DNA of 64,000 nucleotides from Rhizorhabdus dicambivorans (GCF_002355275.1 NZ_CP023449.1:3388001-3452000), one strand, 5' to 3'. Positions 53,568-62,834 are shown, numbered from the stretch's first letter. Numbers and translations: made by a program. Notes: generated by a model not told the origin, from the sequence alone.

Positions 53568-54149
53568 GTGACACCGCCAACGAAACTCGAACGGGCCATC
53601 ACGGCGGGCGAAAAGGTATTCATGCACCATGGGTTTGCGCGCACGACGATGGGGATGATCGCAGAGGCGGCCGGAATGTCGCGTCCTGCGCTCTACCAGC
53701 TTTTCAAGGGCAAGGAGGCGGTTCTTAAAGCGGTCATTGATAGCGGCATGGACGCCATGCTGACGAAGATGACCGAATCGATCGCAGATGTCACGTCGCC
53801 GGCTGAACGGCTTCGCCGGGTGTGCATGATCTGGTCGGCCGCTTCTTTCGAGCGCTCTCAGAGCAATCCAGCGCTTCGTGACCTCACTGGCAATCCAGCG
53901 TATGTCGATGGCTATAATCGTTTCATCGCGCTTGTCGCGGAGATCCTCGCGGCAAGCTCTGCCGGCTCGGGCGACCAGATCGCCGTGCCCGATCTGGCGC
54001 GCCTGCTCGTTCTCGCCATTCGCGGCTTTAAATCCACGGCGGTGAGCCTTGAGGACCTAGAAGGCCTCATCCTGAGGCAGATTTGCTTGACCATCGACCA
54101 TATTGATCATGTTGGAAGCTGTCTCACGCGAGAGCCTCGCACGCCTTAG
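53568..54149 (+). CDS. TetR family transcriptional regulator
   Basis: 193 residues starting at GTG 53568 with AAGGAG nine bases upstream. HTH: LERAITAGEKVFMHHGFARTTMGMIAEAAGMSRPALYQLFKGKEAVL, a standard TetR N terminus. The C-terminal domain is unclassified by eye. Divergent from the TBDR, with the TGACA-N13-TGTCA dyad in between. The same element lies before the downstream propeller gene and the aldehyde dehydrogenase at 43 kb, so it may control all three. Confidence 0.92.
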   Translation: MTPPTKLERAITAGEKVFMHHGFARTTMGMIAEAAGMSRPALYQLFKGKEAVLKAVIDSGMDAMLTKMTESIADVTSPAERLRRVCMIWSAASFERSQSNPALRDLTGNPAYVDGYNRFIALVAEILAASSAGSGDQIAVPDLARLLVLAIRGFKSTAVSLEDLEGLILRQICLTIDHIDHVGSCLTREPRTP

Positions 54150-54190
54150 GTCCCGAATGGATTGGGTCGGCTGGAGGTGGCACCGACAGC

Positions 54191-55300
54191 TTGACAGGGT
54201 CGTCGCCAAACTGTCTACCCGACGAAATGACGATATATGTCACAACGTCTGGCGGTCTGCTCTGGGATTATCTCCGATATCGCCGTTCGCTGGTCACGGG
54301 CGACCCGTTCAAGCGCCGTGCCAAATGCGGCGGAAACGTCGGAAGTCTTGGCAGGCCACATCGATGGGCCGTGTTGATCCCCACGGCCTTGGCGCTCGGC
54401 GGCGCGGCGCCCGGCCCCATTGATTTGCCAGGTGACACATTATTCCCGGAGAGCGTCTCCACACTTCCCAATGGTTCGGCTTTTGTCGGCAGCGTCAGCG
54501 GAGGCGTCCTGCGGGTCTCCCTTGTATCAGGAACGGTCGACCGATTCATCGCTCCAGGGTCTTTTGAAAGCGGCTCGATCTACGGGGTTTTGGCCGATCG
54601 CCGCAGCGGGATTCTGTGGGTCTGCAGCAACGATTTTCGCGACCGGGGCATCCGGATTGACGGCGCTGCTGCCGGGAGCCGTCTGATCGGCTTCGACCTG
54701 CGAAGCGGACAAGGCAGAATCGCTTTGCCGCTGCCGGGCGCCAAATCCGTCTGCAATGACATTGCGATAGATCGGCACGGCGCGGTGTACATCACGGACA
54801 CGAGCGGACCGCGCATCTATCGCTGGCGAGAAGGCGAGGCGGCGCTCAGTCTCTGGTTTACCGACAGCCTATTGGAGTCGCCCCGCGGCGGCGGTCTGGA
54901 TGGCCTGGCGTTCGCGGCTGATCGAAACCTCTACGTCAACAATTACCGAAGCGGTGCGCTGTTCCGCATCGCCATTCGCTCGGACGGAAGCGCGGGCCCG
55001 GTGGTCAAGCTGCGCACGTCACGACCGCTCGAGAAACCAGATGGGATGCGATCGCTCGGCGGCCAACGCTTGGCTTTAGCGGAAGGCGGCGGGCGCATCA
55101 GCGCCGTCACCATCTCCGGCGACAGTGCCACCGTTGAGCCGCTTGCCGATGCCGTCGTCGAACCAACCGGCTTATCGACGTTTCACCAGCAGATCTGGTT
55201 TGTTTCAGGACAGCTTTCGCGGCTCTTCGGCGGGCCATCGGTGCCGGCAAACGCACCTGTGCTGCCGTTCCGTCTGTCCCCCGTCCGCTATCATCACTAA
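54191..55300 (+). CDS. SMP-30/gluconolactonase-like propeller protein, probably exported
   Basis: Up to 369 residues; the true start is uncertain. GTG 54371 would place a short hydrophobic segment (VLIPTALALGGAAPG) at the N terminus as a signal peptide, whereas the 54191 start overlaps the operator-like 16-mer. Propeller motifs: FPESVSTLPNGSAFVGSVSGG, SGILWVCSNDF, SVCNDIAIDRHGAVYITDTSGPRIYRW (metal-binding Asn-Asp) and GLDGLAFAADRNLYVNNYRSG. Such proteins are lactonases or ligand-binding propellers. One base separates its stop from the PQQ-type dehydrogenase gene, so they form an operon. A dehydrogenase-lactonase pair is plausible. Confidence 0.75.
   Translation: MTGSSPNCLPDEMTIYVTTSGGLLWDYLRYRRSLVTGDPFKRRAKCGGNVGSLGRPHRWAVLIPTALALGGAAPGPIDLPGDTLFPESVSTLPNGSAFVGSVSGGVLRVSLVSGTVDRFIAPGSFESGSIYGVLADRRSGILWVCSNDFRDRGIRIDGAAAGSRLIGFDLRSGQGRIALPLPGAKSVCNDIAIDRHGAVYITDTSGPRIYRWREGEAALSLWFTDSLLESPRGGGLDGLAFAADRNLYVNNYRSGALFRIAIRSDGSAGPVVKLRTSRPLEKPDGMRSLGGQRLALAEGGGRISAVTISGDSATVEPLADAVVEPTGLSTFHQQIWFVSGQLSRLFGGPSVPANAPVLPFRLSPVRYHH
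54220..54249. promoter_or_regulatory. Shared operator-like element upstream of the propeller-dehydrogenase operon
   Basis: Contains TATATGTCACAACGTC (54234-54249), identical to 43088-43103; the surrounding 23 bases match at 20 positions. The left half-site is degenerate (CGACG instead of TGACA, at the 13-nt spacing). It supports a common regulator for the two operons, and also argues that translation of the propeller gene starts downstream of it. Confidence 0.55.
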
Positions 55301-55301
55301 G

Positions 55302-57077
55302 ATGCTCTGGAGCTGCCCCGTGCGCACACGATCCCCATGGCTTGGCCTCTTCGCCCTGGTCGCCCTGACGAGCACAGCAAGCTCCACCGCAAAGCCGGAG
55401 GTCGGCACGAAGCGCAACGCTTCGGCCAAGTGTCATGGGGACACCAAACTCAGTTTGCCGCCCGGCTTCTGCGCCACGATATTCGCCGATCGGCTTGGGC
55501 ATGCGCGGCACTTGACGGTAGCGCCCGACGGCACGGTGTATGTCAACACTTGGAGCGGTCGCTACTATGCCGACGCGTCCGCGCCGCCGCCAGGCGGTTT
55601 TGTCGTTGCACTTCGCGACAGCGACCACGATGGACGGGCCGATATCGTCAAGCGGATCGGACCCGGTGTTGCGGACGGCGCAACGGGAGGCACCGGTATC
55701 GCGCTCTATAAGGACGACCTGTTCGTCGAGGCCGACGATCGCATTGTTCGGTACGCGATATCCCAAAGCGGACTGATCGAGAACTCGCCGCCGGATGCGG
55801 TGGTGACGGGGCTGCCGTTAAGCGGATCGCATCCCATGCATCCCTTCGCGATCGATCAGGCCGGCACGATCTTCGTCAACAGCGGCTCTCCCAGCAATTC
55901 CTGTCAAAAGGCAAATCGCGAGCTTGAATCGCCGGGCAAGATGCCGTGCGAGGAGCTCAGCACCCGGGCCGGCATCTGGCGGTATGATGCAAAGCGCACC
56001 GGACAAAGCTTCTCGCCCTCCGAACGGTTCGTGACAGGTTTGCGCAACGCCGGCGGCATTGCCTTTACCAAAGATGGTCGGATATTGGCCGTTCAGCACG
56101 GCCGCGATCAGCTCGGACAAAATTGGCCCAAGATTTACACCGACAAGCAAGGCGCCGAGCTGCCGGCCGAGGAATTGCTGCTCTTGTACGACGGCGCGGA
56201 TTACGGTTGGCCGTTCTGTTATTTTGATCCAGGCCTAAAAAAGAGGATACTGGCGCCCGAATATGGTGGCGACGGCCGCAAGACCGGGACATGCGGTTCC
56301 AAGCAGCTTCCCTTAGCCAGCTATCCCGCGCATTGGGCGCCCAACGATCTTGCCGTCTACTCCGGATCACTATTCCCGAGCCGCTATCGGGACGGCCTGT
56401 TCATTGCGTTTCATGGATCCTGGAACCGCACGCCTGCGCCGCAGGACGGCTACAATATTGTATTCCAGCCTTTTCGGAATGGCGCGCCGAACGGCCATTA
56501 CATTATTTTCGCGGACGGTTTTGCCGGCGCCTTTAAAGAGCCCGGTCGAGCCGCATTCCGGCCGTCCGGCCTCGCGGTGGGCCCGGACGGTGCGCTCTAT
56601 GTGTCCGAGGATTCTCACGGACGCATCTGGCGCATCACCTATTCCGGGCCGGAGTCAGCGACACTTGTTGCGGCCAAGCCGGCCGCCATCGCCAGTCCCA
56701 ACCGCGTCCCATTGGCAAGCGCCAGCCCCGAAAACCTGGGGTCCCTGCCCCCCGGCTATACACAAGCGCAAATCAGGCTGGGACAGCGTATCTTCACTGG
56801 CCAGGAGCGAGGCGGGACGTGCAGTGGTTGCCACGGATCGGACGGCCGAGGAACGAATGTGGGGCCACGCTTGACCGGGCAAGGCGGGTGGCTCTGGGCG
56901 GACGGATCCACTGCATCGATTGCCCGTGTCATCCGCAACGGTGTTTCGGCGCCTAAGAAGAGTGCCTCCACCATGCCGGCTGACGGCGGGGTTACCTTGA
57001 GCGAGCCAGACCGTGTTGCCCTTGCTGGCTATATCTGGACTCTAGGGCATCCGCCGCAACCGAAGCATTCGCATTGA
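55302..57077 (+). CDS. PQQ-dependent sugar/sorbosone dehydrogenase fused to cytochrome c
   Basis: 591 residues from ATG 55302. N-terminal signal PWLGLFALVALTSTASS. A six-bladed propeller of the sorbosone dehydrogenase/AA12 type follows: GFCATIFADRLGHARHLTVAPDGTVYVNTW, LRDSDHDGRADI, HPFAIDQAGTIFVNSGS, LRNAGGIAFTKDGRILAVQHGRDQL, DYGWPFCYFDP and FIAFHGSWNR with FRPSGLAVGPDGALYVSEDSHGRIWRI. The last ~90 residues are a class I cytochrome c with heme motif CSGCH and a distal Met (likely STMPADGG). It would oxidise a sugar, aldehyde or aromatic alcohol in the periplasm and pass electrons to the chain. PQQ synthesis genes are not in the window. Confidence 0.87.
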   Translation: MLWSCPVRTRSPWLGLFALVALTSTASSTAKPEVGTKRNASAKCHGDTKLSLPPGFCATIFADRLGHARHLTVAPDGTVYVNTWSGRYYADASAPPPGGFVVALRDSDHDGRADIVKRIGPGVADGATGGTGIALYKDDLFVEADDRIVRYAISQSGLIENSPPDAVVTGLPLSGSHPMHPFAIDQAGTIFVNSGSPSNSCQKANRELESPGKMPCEELSTRAGIWRYDAKRTGQSFSPSERFVTGLRNAGGIAFTKDGRILAVQHGRDQLGQNWPKIYTDKQGAELPAEELLLLYDGADYGWPFCYFDPGLKKRILAPEYGGDGRKTGTCGSKQLPLASYPAHWAPNDLAVYSGSLFPSRYRDGLFIAFHGSWNRTPAPQDGYNIVFQPFRNGAPNGHYIIFADGFAGAFKEPGRAAFRPSGLAVGPDGALYVSEDSHGRIWRITYSGPESATLVAAKPAAIASPNRVPLASASPENLGSLPPGYTQAQIRLGQRIFTGQERGGTCSGCHGSDGRGTNVGPRLTGQGGWLWADGSTASIARVIRNGVSAPKKSASTMPADGGVTLSEPDRVALAGYIWTLGHPPQPKHSH

Positions 57078-57155
57078 TCGCGGTAAAGGCGCTTAATTCG
57101 ACGCAGCGCGGCCTAACGCCCAGTTGATAATGATATTGCTCAGGAGGATGATGGC

Positions 57156-58016
57156 ATGACAGATTTGACACTCCGCAACGGCACACAAAAGCTCGCAGTC
57201 TCCCTGTTCGGCAACCCTGATGGGCCACCCGTGGTCTTCCTGCATGGCGTCAGTCTATCGCGCGATACCTGGGCCGAAGTGGCGAACGGTCTCGCGCAAG
57301 ATTATCAGATCTGGACGCTGGACTTCCGCGGCCACGGGCATTCCGATCATGCCGACGGATATTCCCTCGATGATTATGTCTCGGACGCGCGGACGCTTTT
57401 GAAAATGATTGATCGCCCTGCAACGCTGGTCGGACACTCCTTGGGCGGGTGCGTCGCTGGCGTCTTGGCTCAGAGCGCTGTCACCAATATTAGCGGCGTT
57501 TTTCTCGAAGATCCGCCTTGGTACCTCGGCGAACCAGGCGAATGGGCCAGGTCAGTCTACCCCCGCCTCTTTACGATGGTTCGTGCGCAGCAGGCGGACT
57601 GGCAGGAAAAAGGTGAGCCGCTGCAAACCTATTACGATTTCTTCGCTAACGCGCCCTCTCCTGCCGGGGGCCGGGCGAGCGATCATATCAGCCATCGACA
57701 TTTGCTGAGCCACGCGTCTTCCCTGCAGCGCCAAGACAATCGATGCTGGGGTGACGATGGTAGCGTCGTCCAGGGCAGCGTCCTGGCTGAGATCGACACC
57801 ACGGCCAAGATCCTTTGTCCGGTGACGCTGCTGCAGGGCGATCCTGCCTACGGGGCGGCGTTTCTCGATGGTCATGAAAATCGCTTCAAGCAGGCAAACC
57901 CCGATGCCCGCGTGGTGGGCTTTCCCGGAATCGGGCATAACATTCATCGGACAGTCGCATCGGCACCTCTCTTCCTGGCAGAATTGAGAGCTCTCCTGAG
58001 CAAGGTGGCACGTTGA
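57156..58016 (+). CDS. Alpha/beta hydrolase
   Basis: 286 residues, no signal peptide. Fold markers: PPVVFLHGVSLSRDTWAEV (oxyanion HG), DFRGHGHSDHADGYSLDDYV, nucleophile S95 in VGHSLGGCVAG, and the C-terminal catalytic His in FPGIGHNIHR. An acid (Asp) probably lies in LQGDPAYG. The size and motifs fit esterases and C-C hydrolases of aromatic pathways. AGGAGG precedes the ATG. Follows the PQQ dehydrogenase gene by 78 bases, so likely in the same regulon, acting on a cytoplasmic ester or ring-cleavage product. Confidence 0.88.
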   Translation: MTDLTLRNGTQKLAVSLFGNPDGPPVVFLHGVSLSRDTWAEVANGLAQDYQIWTLDFRGHGHSDHADGYSLDDYVSDARTLLKMIDRPATLVGHSLGGCVAGVLAQSAVTNISGVFLEDPPWYLGEPGEWARSVYPRLFTMVRAQQADWQEKGEPLQTYYDFFANAPSPAGGRASDHISHRHLLSHASSLQRQDNRCWGDDGSVVQGSVLAEIDTTAKILCPVTLLQGDPAYGAAFLDGHENRFKQANPDARVVGFPGIGHNIHRTVASAPLFLAELRALLSKVAR

Positions 58017-58017
58017 T

Positions 58018-58145
58018 TTCAGGAAGCCACCAGTCCTAGTCACCGGTGCCTCGTCTGGCATCGGCGCAATTTGGCCGACCGTTTCGCCAGACGCGGTCAT
58101 GATCTTATTATGGTGGCGCGGTCGCGTGCCGCGTCTGCCGAGGGG
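58018..58145 (+). pseudogene. SDR N-terminal fragment with frameshift
   Basis: Directly after the hydrolase stop, the plus strand reads RKPPVLVTGASSGIG and then, after a shift near 58070, ADRFARRGHDLIMVARSRA. Together these are the typical first ~35 residues of an SDR (TGASSGIG cofactor loop and following beta-alpha unit). The remainder of the gene is absent, replaced by the next pseudogene. Confidence 0.75.
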
Positions 58146-58152
58146 CACTGTC

Positions 58153-59153
58153 ATGAAGGCCTATCTTCTCGATCGCTTCGGGAAAGGGCAGACTCTTCGT
58201 CTGGCCGATGTGGCTGATCCAGTGACCGCGCCCGACGAGGTACTGGTCGAGATCCACGCAGCCGCCCTCAACCCGCTCGATTGCAAAATCCACGACGGCG
58301 CGTTTAAACCTCTGCTGCCGTATAAGCCGCCGTTTATCCTCAGCCACGATCTCGCTGGAATTGTCGTCGCCGTGGGGGGATGCGGTCCGCCACCTCAAGC
58401 CCGGGGACGCAGTCTATGGACGGCCGCGCGATGGGCACATTGGCACCTTCACTGAGCGGATCGCTGTCAAAGAGTCAGATCTTGCGCCCAAACCGGAAAA
58501 TCTGTCGATGAGGAAGCTGCGGCCATCCCGCTCGTCACGTTGACGGCGTGGCAGGTGATGGTTGAACGCGCGAAACTTCAGCGCGGCCAAAGGATCCTTA
58601 TACACGCGGGCGCTAGCGGTGTGGGAACGATCGCTATTCAACTGGCAAAACATCGCGGGGTACCGGTGGCTACGACAACGAGTGCTGCCAACGTGGACCT
58701 CGTCCGAACTCTTGGCGCGGACACGGTGGTCGATTGCAAAACGCAGGATTTTACGGAGACGGTCTCAGGCTGCGACGTTGTCCTGCGTGGCCTCAATGCC
58801 TCGATACTCGAAGCATCGCTCAAGGTTTTGAAACCCGGCGGCAAGCTCATCTCGATTTCTGGGCCGCCTGATCCTGCTTTCGCGAAAGCGCGAGGGCTAA
58901 ACTTGCCGTTGCGTCTCATCTTTCCTTTATTGATCGCCCGTATCCGGCGCAAAGCAAAGCGGGCGGGCGTCGCTTACTCGTTTTGTTCATGCATGCCGAT
59001 GGCGAACGGCTTGGCCAGCCTGGCGGCTTGTTCGGGAAGGGCGCAATCAAACCGGTCGTCGACCGCACCCTCCCCTTCGATCAACTCAACGAAGCCATGG
59101 CCTTGGTGGAGAGTGGACGCGGGCGGGGAAAAGTGGTCGTAAAAATCCGATGA
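58153..59153 (+). pseudogene. MDR/zinc-type NADP oxidoreductase broken by about three frameshifts
   Basis: Pieces in all three frames line up with the intact paralogue at 62831-63832. Frame 1: MKAYLLDRFGKGQTLRL to HDLAGIVVAVG (about 58380). Frame 2: DAVRHLKPGDAVYGRP to KPENLS (about 58510). Frame 3: LTAWQVMVERAKLQRGQRIL...GASGVGTIAIQLAKH to RAGVAYSF (about 58985). Then a last shift to MHADGERLGQL and VESGRGRGKVVVKIR-stop. The gene is otherwise full length, so decay was by small indels rather than deletion. It cannot yield a functional enzyme. Confidence 0.88.
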
Positions 59154-59228
59154 GCCGGGCTTGGCGGGCCGCCTACTTTTCTCCGTCGCTGCCGCGATAT
59201 GCAGCAGCATCGATAAGAACGTGAGCAG

Positions 59229-59642
59229 CCCGGCGACTATCTCGCAAAGCCCGTATCGCCGCGCGAACTGCTCGCGCGCATCCGCGTTGTGCTGCGCCGG
59301 AAGGTACATGCAGAACCTGTCGGCATGCGCAACGCCATCTATCAGTTCGACGGCTGGACCTGCGACATGGTGCGGCGGACCCTGCGCGATCCGCAGAATG
59401 TGGTGATCACATTGTCGGGAGGAGAGTTCTCCGTGCTGCGGGTCTTACTCGAGCGCCCGCAGCGTGTGCTAAGCCGGGACCAACTTCTCGAATACTCGCG
59501 CGGCCCTGAAAGCGCCTTCGACCGCGCCATAGACACACAGATCAGCCGTCTCCGGCGCAAGGTCGGCACGCGAACAAGGACCGAATTGATCCGGACCGTC
59601 CGGAGCGAAGGCTATATGTTTGTTCCTTCCGTAAGCCATTAA
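59229..59642 (+). pseudogene. OmpR-type response regulator lacking most of its receiver domain
   Basis: The reading frame starts in the last part of a receiver (DYLAKPVSPRELLARIRVVLRR, the Lys-Pro switch region) and continues through a complete winged-helix effector domain: VVITLSGGEFSVLRVLLERPQRVLSRDQLLEYSRG, DTQISRLRRKVG and LIRTVRSEGYMFV. The phospho-accepting Asp part is missing. An internal ATG at 59310 or 59343 could still make a free DNA-binding domain. Its stop overlaps the start of the kinase remnant (TAATG). Confidence 0.8.
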
Positions 59643-60965
59643 TGAGCCGGTTCAAATTTCCGAATTCGATAATGACGCAGACGCTTCTGCTCATCGGCAG
59701 CGTTGGAGCCATCATGACGACCTGCAACATAGCGATTCCTATTCCGTCCGCCTGGCCTAGATTATCCCGTTACGGCGTTCGAATTGGAACGCCTGCTGAA
59801 CGGTCAGCCGGTAGCAAGATCGCTTGCCGGAATAACCATCAAGGAGACGCCCCGGACACCGACGTTCCCGCTGACCGGCAGCGATGTCGTGGCACGCGCC
59901 GTGGCTCGCTCGCTTCCCGCTGGAACGCCCTTGCGACTGGAGCGAGGGGCATTCCCGATGGCCTACCGCAAGGCCCAGCGTCTGGTTTCTCTTGAGTTGC
60001 GCACATACGGAGACAACCCGCATTTCAGTCCGCCAATGTTTGGCCGGTTCGAAGCGGCCGTTCGGCTGCACAACGGAAACTGGCGCGTGGTGGCAAGGGG
60101 CGCTGATGAGCCGATAACAATCTGGCAGGCGCAAACAATCGCGATGTTGCTGGTGGTGCTGGTCGGGGCATTTCCACTTGCACTTCTATTGACCCGTCGC
60201 TTCGAAAGGCCGATCCGAGAGGTTGTCACCGCCATCGATCGCCTTAGCAAGCGGCAGGACATCCCGACATTAAGCCCCACCGGCCCGTCGGAGATCAAAG
60301 CCGCTGCTGTAGCCGTCAACGAACTCGAAAAGCGATTGCGGCGTTTCATCACGGAGCGCCTCGCTAGTGGGAGCTGTGGCTCACGACATGCGGACGCCGC
60401 TCGCGCGATTGAAATTCCATCTCCACGATGCGCCGGATGAGATCAGAGATAAGGTCGCCAGGGAAATAGACGAAATAGAGCATCTTATCGGGACTACGAT
60501 GGAGTTCGTCGATTCCGAGAGCAGAATTCACACAACCGAGCCGGTGGATTTGTCACTGCTTGTCGAGGGTGTCGTCGACGATCTTTCCGATATGGGACTG
60601 AACGTGTTACTGACCGAGCCCGCGCCGGCAACGATTCAAGGTGATCCAATTCTGTTGAGAAGGATGTTCGTCAATCTTTGCAACAATGCGGTCACTTACG
60701 GTCACGCATGCATCGTCACGATTGAGACTAACGCTTCTCATGTCGTCGTTGAATTGCGTGATCGGGGAGGCGGAATGCCCGTTGCCGACCTCGAGCGGGC
60801 CTTTGAGCCGTTTACCGCGGAGAGGGCTCTCGCAAACGCGCGACGGGCGGTGTCGGGCTTGGCCTCGCGATCGTCAAGTCGGCCGTGGAAGCCCATCGCG
60901 GCAGCGTGACTCTTTCGAATCTGCCCGAAGGGGGACTCAGTGCGCGAATTTCGTTGCCCCTGTGA
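59642..60965 (+). pseudogene. Sensor histidine kinase broken by about three frameshifts
   Basis: The ATG at 59642 starts one TM (TQTLLLIGSVGAIM). The frame is lost near 59755 and resumes with LDYPVTAFELERLLNGQPVA, a periplasmic region, TM2 (TIAMLLVVLVGAFPLALLL) and HAMP (RRFERPIREVVTAIDRLS). A second shift near 60365 leads to the HisKA box GAVAHDMRTPLARLKF and the ATPase N-box NLCNNAV. A third near 60850 gives VGLGLAIVKSAVEAHRGS and stop at 60965. Every domain is present but no single frame encodes the enzyme. Confidence 0.85.
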
Positions 60966-61290
60966 GCCGGGCGGGAATTTGGTAGCCATCCCAGATGCAG
61001 AGTTGGGCGACGTCCTGAACATGGTCCCGAACGGCAGGTCGAGCAGTGAATCGGATCCATAGCGCGCACTGCCTACGGACCCAGACGGTTGCCCAATCGT
61101 TGCACGGAAGAAGCAATCCGAACGCAACATCTATCCGAAGGGAAGCCTCATCCGTGACGAACGTGCGCGGTGTCGCGCTGCCAGTTTGAAAGAATATGCC
61201 CACAATTCCACATCGGTCGCCCTGCACTTTCCAGGGCCACGTGGCACCCCATCTGGTTCGGCGGGTTTCGCCGTTTCCGCGAACTTGAGG
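60966..61290. other. Gene-free stretch after the kinase remnant
   Basis: A minus-strand frame (60937-61227, about 96 codons, containing IVGIFFQTGSATPRTFVTDEASLRIDVAFGLLLPC) is open but unrecognised. It is downstream of the SDR gene and could be a small gene or remnant. No hairpin or promoter was recognised. Confidence 0.3.
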
Positions 61291-62106
61291 TCACGCAGGC
61301 AACCTCAATTGTTTGCGCAGACTCTTGTCGAAGATGCCCGCTGGAGCGAGTCGGCGCAAAAGGCTGATCTGCCACGCTAGCTTGCCCGAAGTATAACGCC
61401 GCCGCGGGCTGGCGGCGGTCGCGGCCTGAACAACCGTGTCGGCTACGCCTTCCGGCAGATCGCCCTTCGGCATCACGTCGGCGAGAAGGGCGTGCGCGTC
61501 GGCGCGCGCCCGATCATATTCGTCCAGCGTAGCATCCGGCTTGAGTCCATTCTGATCGAACGCGCCGCGCGTGAAGGCGGGCTCGATCAGCGAGACGCGG
61601 ATACCGAAGGCGCGGACTTCATGATCGAGCGATTCCGAATAACCTTCGAGCGCATGCTTGGTCGCAGAATAATGGGCGGAATAGGGCCCCGGGATCAGCC
61701 CCAAGACCGAACTCATATTGAGGATGCGGCCGTCGGCTTGTCGCCGCATGGCCGGCAGAACCGCGTTGGTCACGCGCATCGCGCCGAACAGATTGACGTC
61801 GAACAATGCCATGACCTGATCGATCGAGGATTCCTCGGCACCTCCCACCAGACCCAGGCCGGCATTGTTGACCAGCAGATCGATCCTGCCCACCTGCCCC
61901 AGCACGGTCGCGACCAGCGACGTGACCGACTCTTCGTCGGTCACGTCGCAGGGCAGCATTGAGACTCGATCCGGCGCTGTGCCATTCGGTCGGCGGCTCG
62001 TCCCAAATACGGTGAAGCCGGCGCTTGCCAGTGCCTCCGCAGTGGCGTGGCCGATACCGGTGGAGGCGCCCGTGACGATCGCCGTCTTTTTCAAATGTCG
62101 ATTCAT
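61291..62106 (-). CDS. Classical SDR family oxidoreductase
   Basis: 271 residues with all classical motifs: TAIVTGASTGIGHATAEAL (TGxxxGxG), DLLVNNAGLGLVGG (NNAG), catalytic Ser in ILNMSSVLGLIPG and YSATK (Tyr and Lys). After Rossmann beta-2 the sequence is GTSRRPN, with an arginine pair favouring NADP. Divergent from the TetR gene, with a perfect 14-bp palindrome between. Substrate unknown. Confidence 0.92.
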   Translation of the reverse strand: MNRHLKKTAIVTGASTGIGHATAEALASAGFTVFGTSRRPNGTAPDRVSMLPCDVTDEESVTSLVATVLGQVGRIDLLVNNAGLGLVGGAEESSIDQVMALFDVNLFGAMRVTNAVLPAMRRQADGRILNMSSVLGLIPGPYSAHYSATKHALEGYSESLDHEVRAFGIRVSLIEPAFTRGAFDQNGLKPDATLDEYDRARADAHALLADVMPKGDLPEGVADTVVQAATAASPRRRYTSGKLAWQISLLRRLAPAGIFDKSLRKQLRLPA

Positions 62107-62169
62107 GAGCGCTCCAAATCCACGCCGACTCTTGTGCTGGTCGCCGTTGCATTATGCTCGCTTAATGAT

Positions 62170-62183
62170 AGTATGATCATACT
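62170..62183. promoter_or_regulatory. Perfect 14-bp palindrome, candidate TetR operator
   Basis: AGTATGATCATACT equals its own reverse complement. It lies 25-38 bp before the TetR start and 64-77 bp before the divergent SDR start, positioned to repress both. AT-rich compared with its surroundings. Confidence 0.65.
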
Positions 62184-62207
62184 GCAATATGGGATTTGCG
62201 ACAAATC

Positions 62208-62834
62208 ATGCGTTACGAAAAGGGCCGGAAGGACGCCTCGCGCCGACGGATCATGGAAGTGGCAACCGACCGATTCCGGAATGACGGCATCGCCGCGTCC
62301 GGCCTTGCCGCCATCATGAGCGATGCGGGGCTGACCAACGGGGCATTCTATCCGCACTTCCCTTCCAAGGCAGACTTGGTCCAGGCGTGCGTGGTGACCG
62401 CTTTGGACGAACAGTGGACGCAGTTGCGCGAGATCATCGCCGCGGGTGGTCCGGCGGCGGCGATCGCGATCTATCTCTCGCCGGAGCATCGCGATAATCC
62501 CGGCAAGGGATGCGCGCTCGCGGCGCTGTTGCCGGAACTGGCACGTCAGCCAGCCGAAGCGCACAACCTCTATGCCGAACGCTTGCTGGCGCTGGTGCGA
62601 GAGATGGCGGCGACATTATCGCCGGAGATCAAGGATCGCGAGGGCGTCGCGCTAAGTATTCAGGCGATCCTGATCGGTGCGCTTCAGCTTTCCCGCGCGG
62701 TGAGCGGAACGCCTTTATCGGATCGCATCCTCACAATCGGCACCGATGCGGTGCGGACGCTCATCACACACTCCGTTCATATGACGCCGGCAGAAGCCGG
62801 CCCGCCGGACAACCACAAAAAGGATTCCGTATGA
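62208..62834 (+). CDS. TetR family transcriptional regulator
   Basis: 208 residues from ATG 62208; a TTG at 62196 is also in frame. HTH: KDASRRRIMEVATDRFRNDGIAASGLAAIMSDAGLTNGAFYPHFPSKADLV. GAFYPHFPSK is the pattern of the TetR subgroup that controls SDR and MDR reductases. Conserved Cys in GKGCALAALLPELAR. ATGA overlap with the following reductase gene; divergent SDR. Probably represses both neighbours through the palindrome at 62170. Confidence 0.93.
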   Translation: MRYEKGRKDASRRRIMEVATDRFRNDGIAASGLAAIMSDAGLTNGAFYPHFPSKADLVQACVVTALDEQWTQLREIIAAGGPAAAIAIYLSPEHRDNPGKGCALAALLPELARQPAEAHNLYAERLLALVREMAATLSPEIKDREGVALSIQAILIGALQLSRAVSGTPLSDRILTIGTDAVRTLITHSVHMTPAEAGPPDNHKKDSV

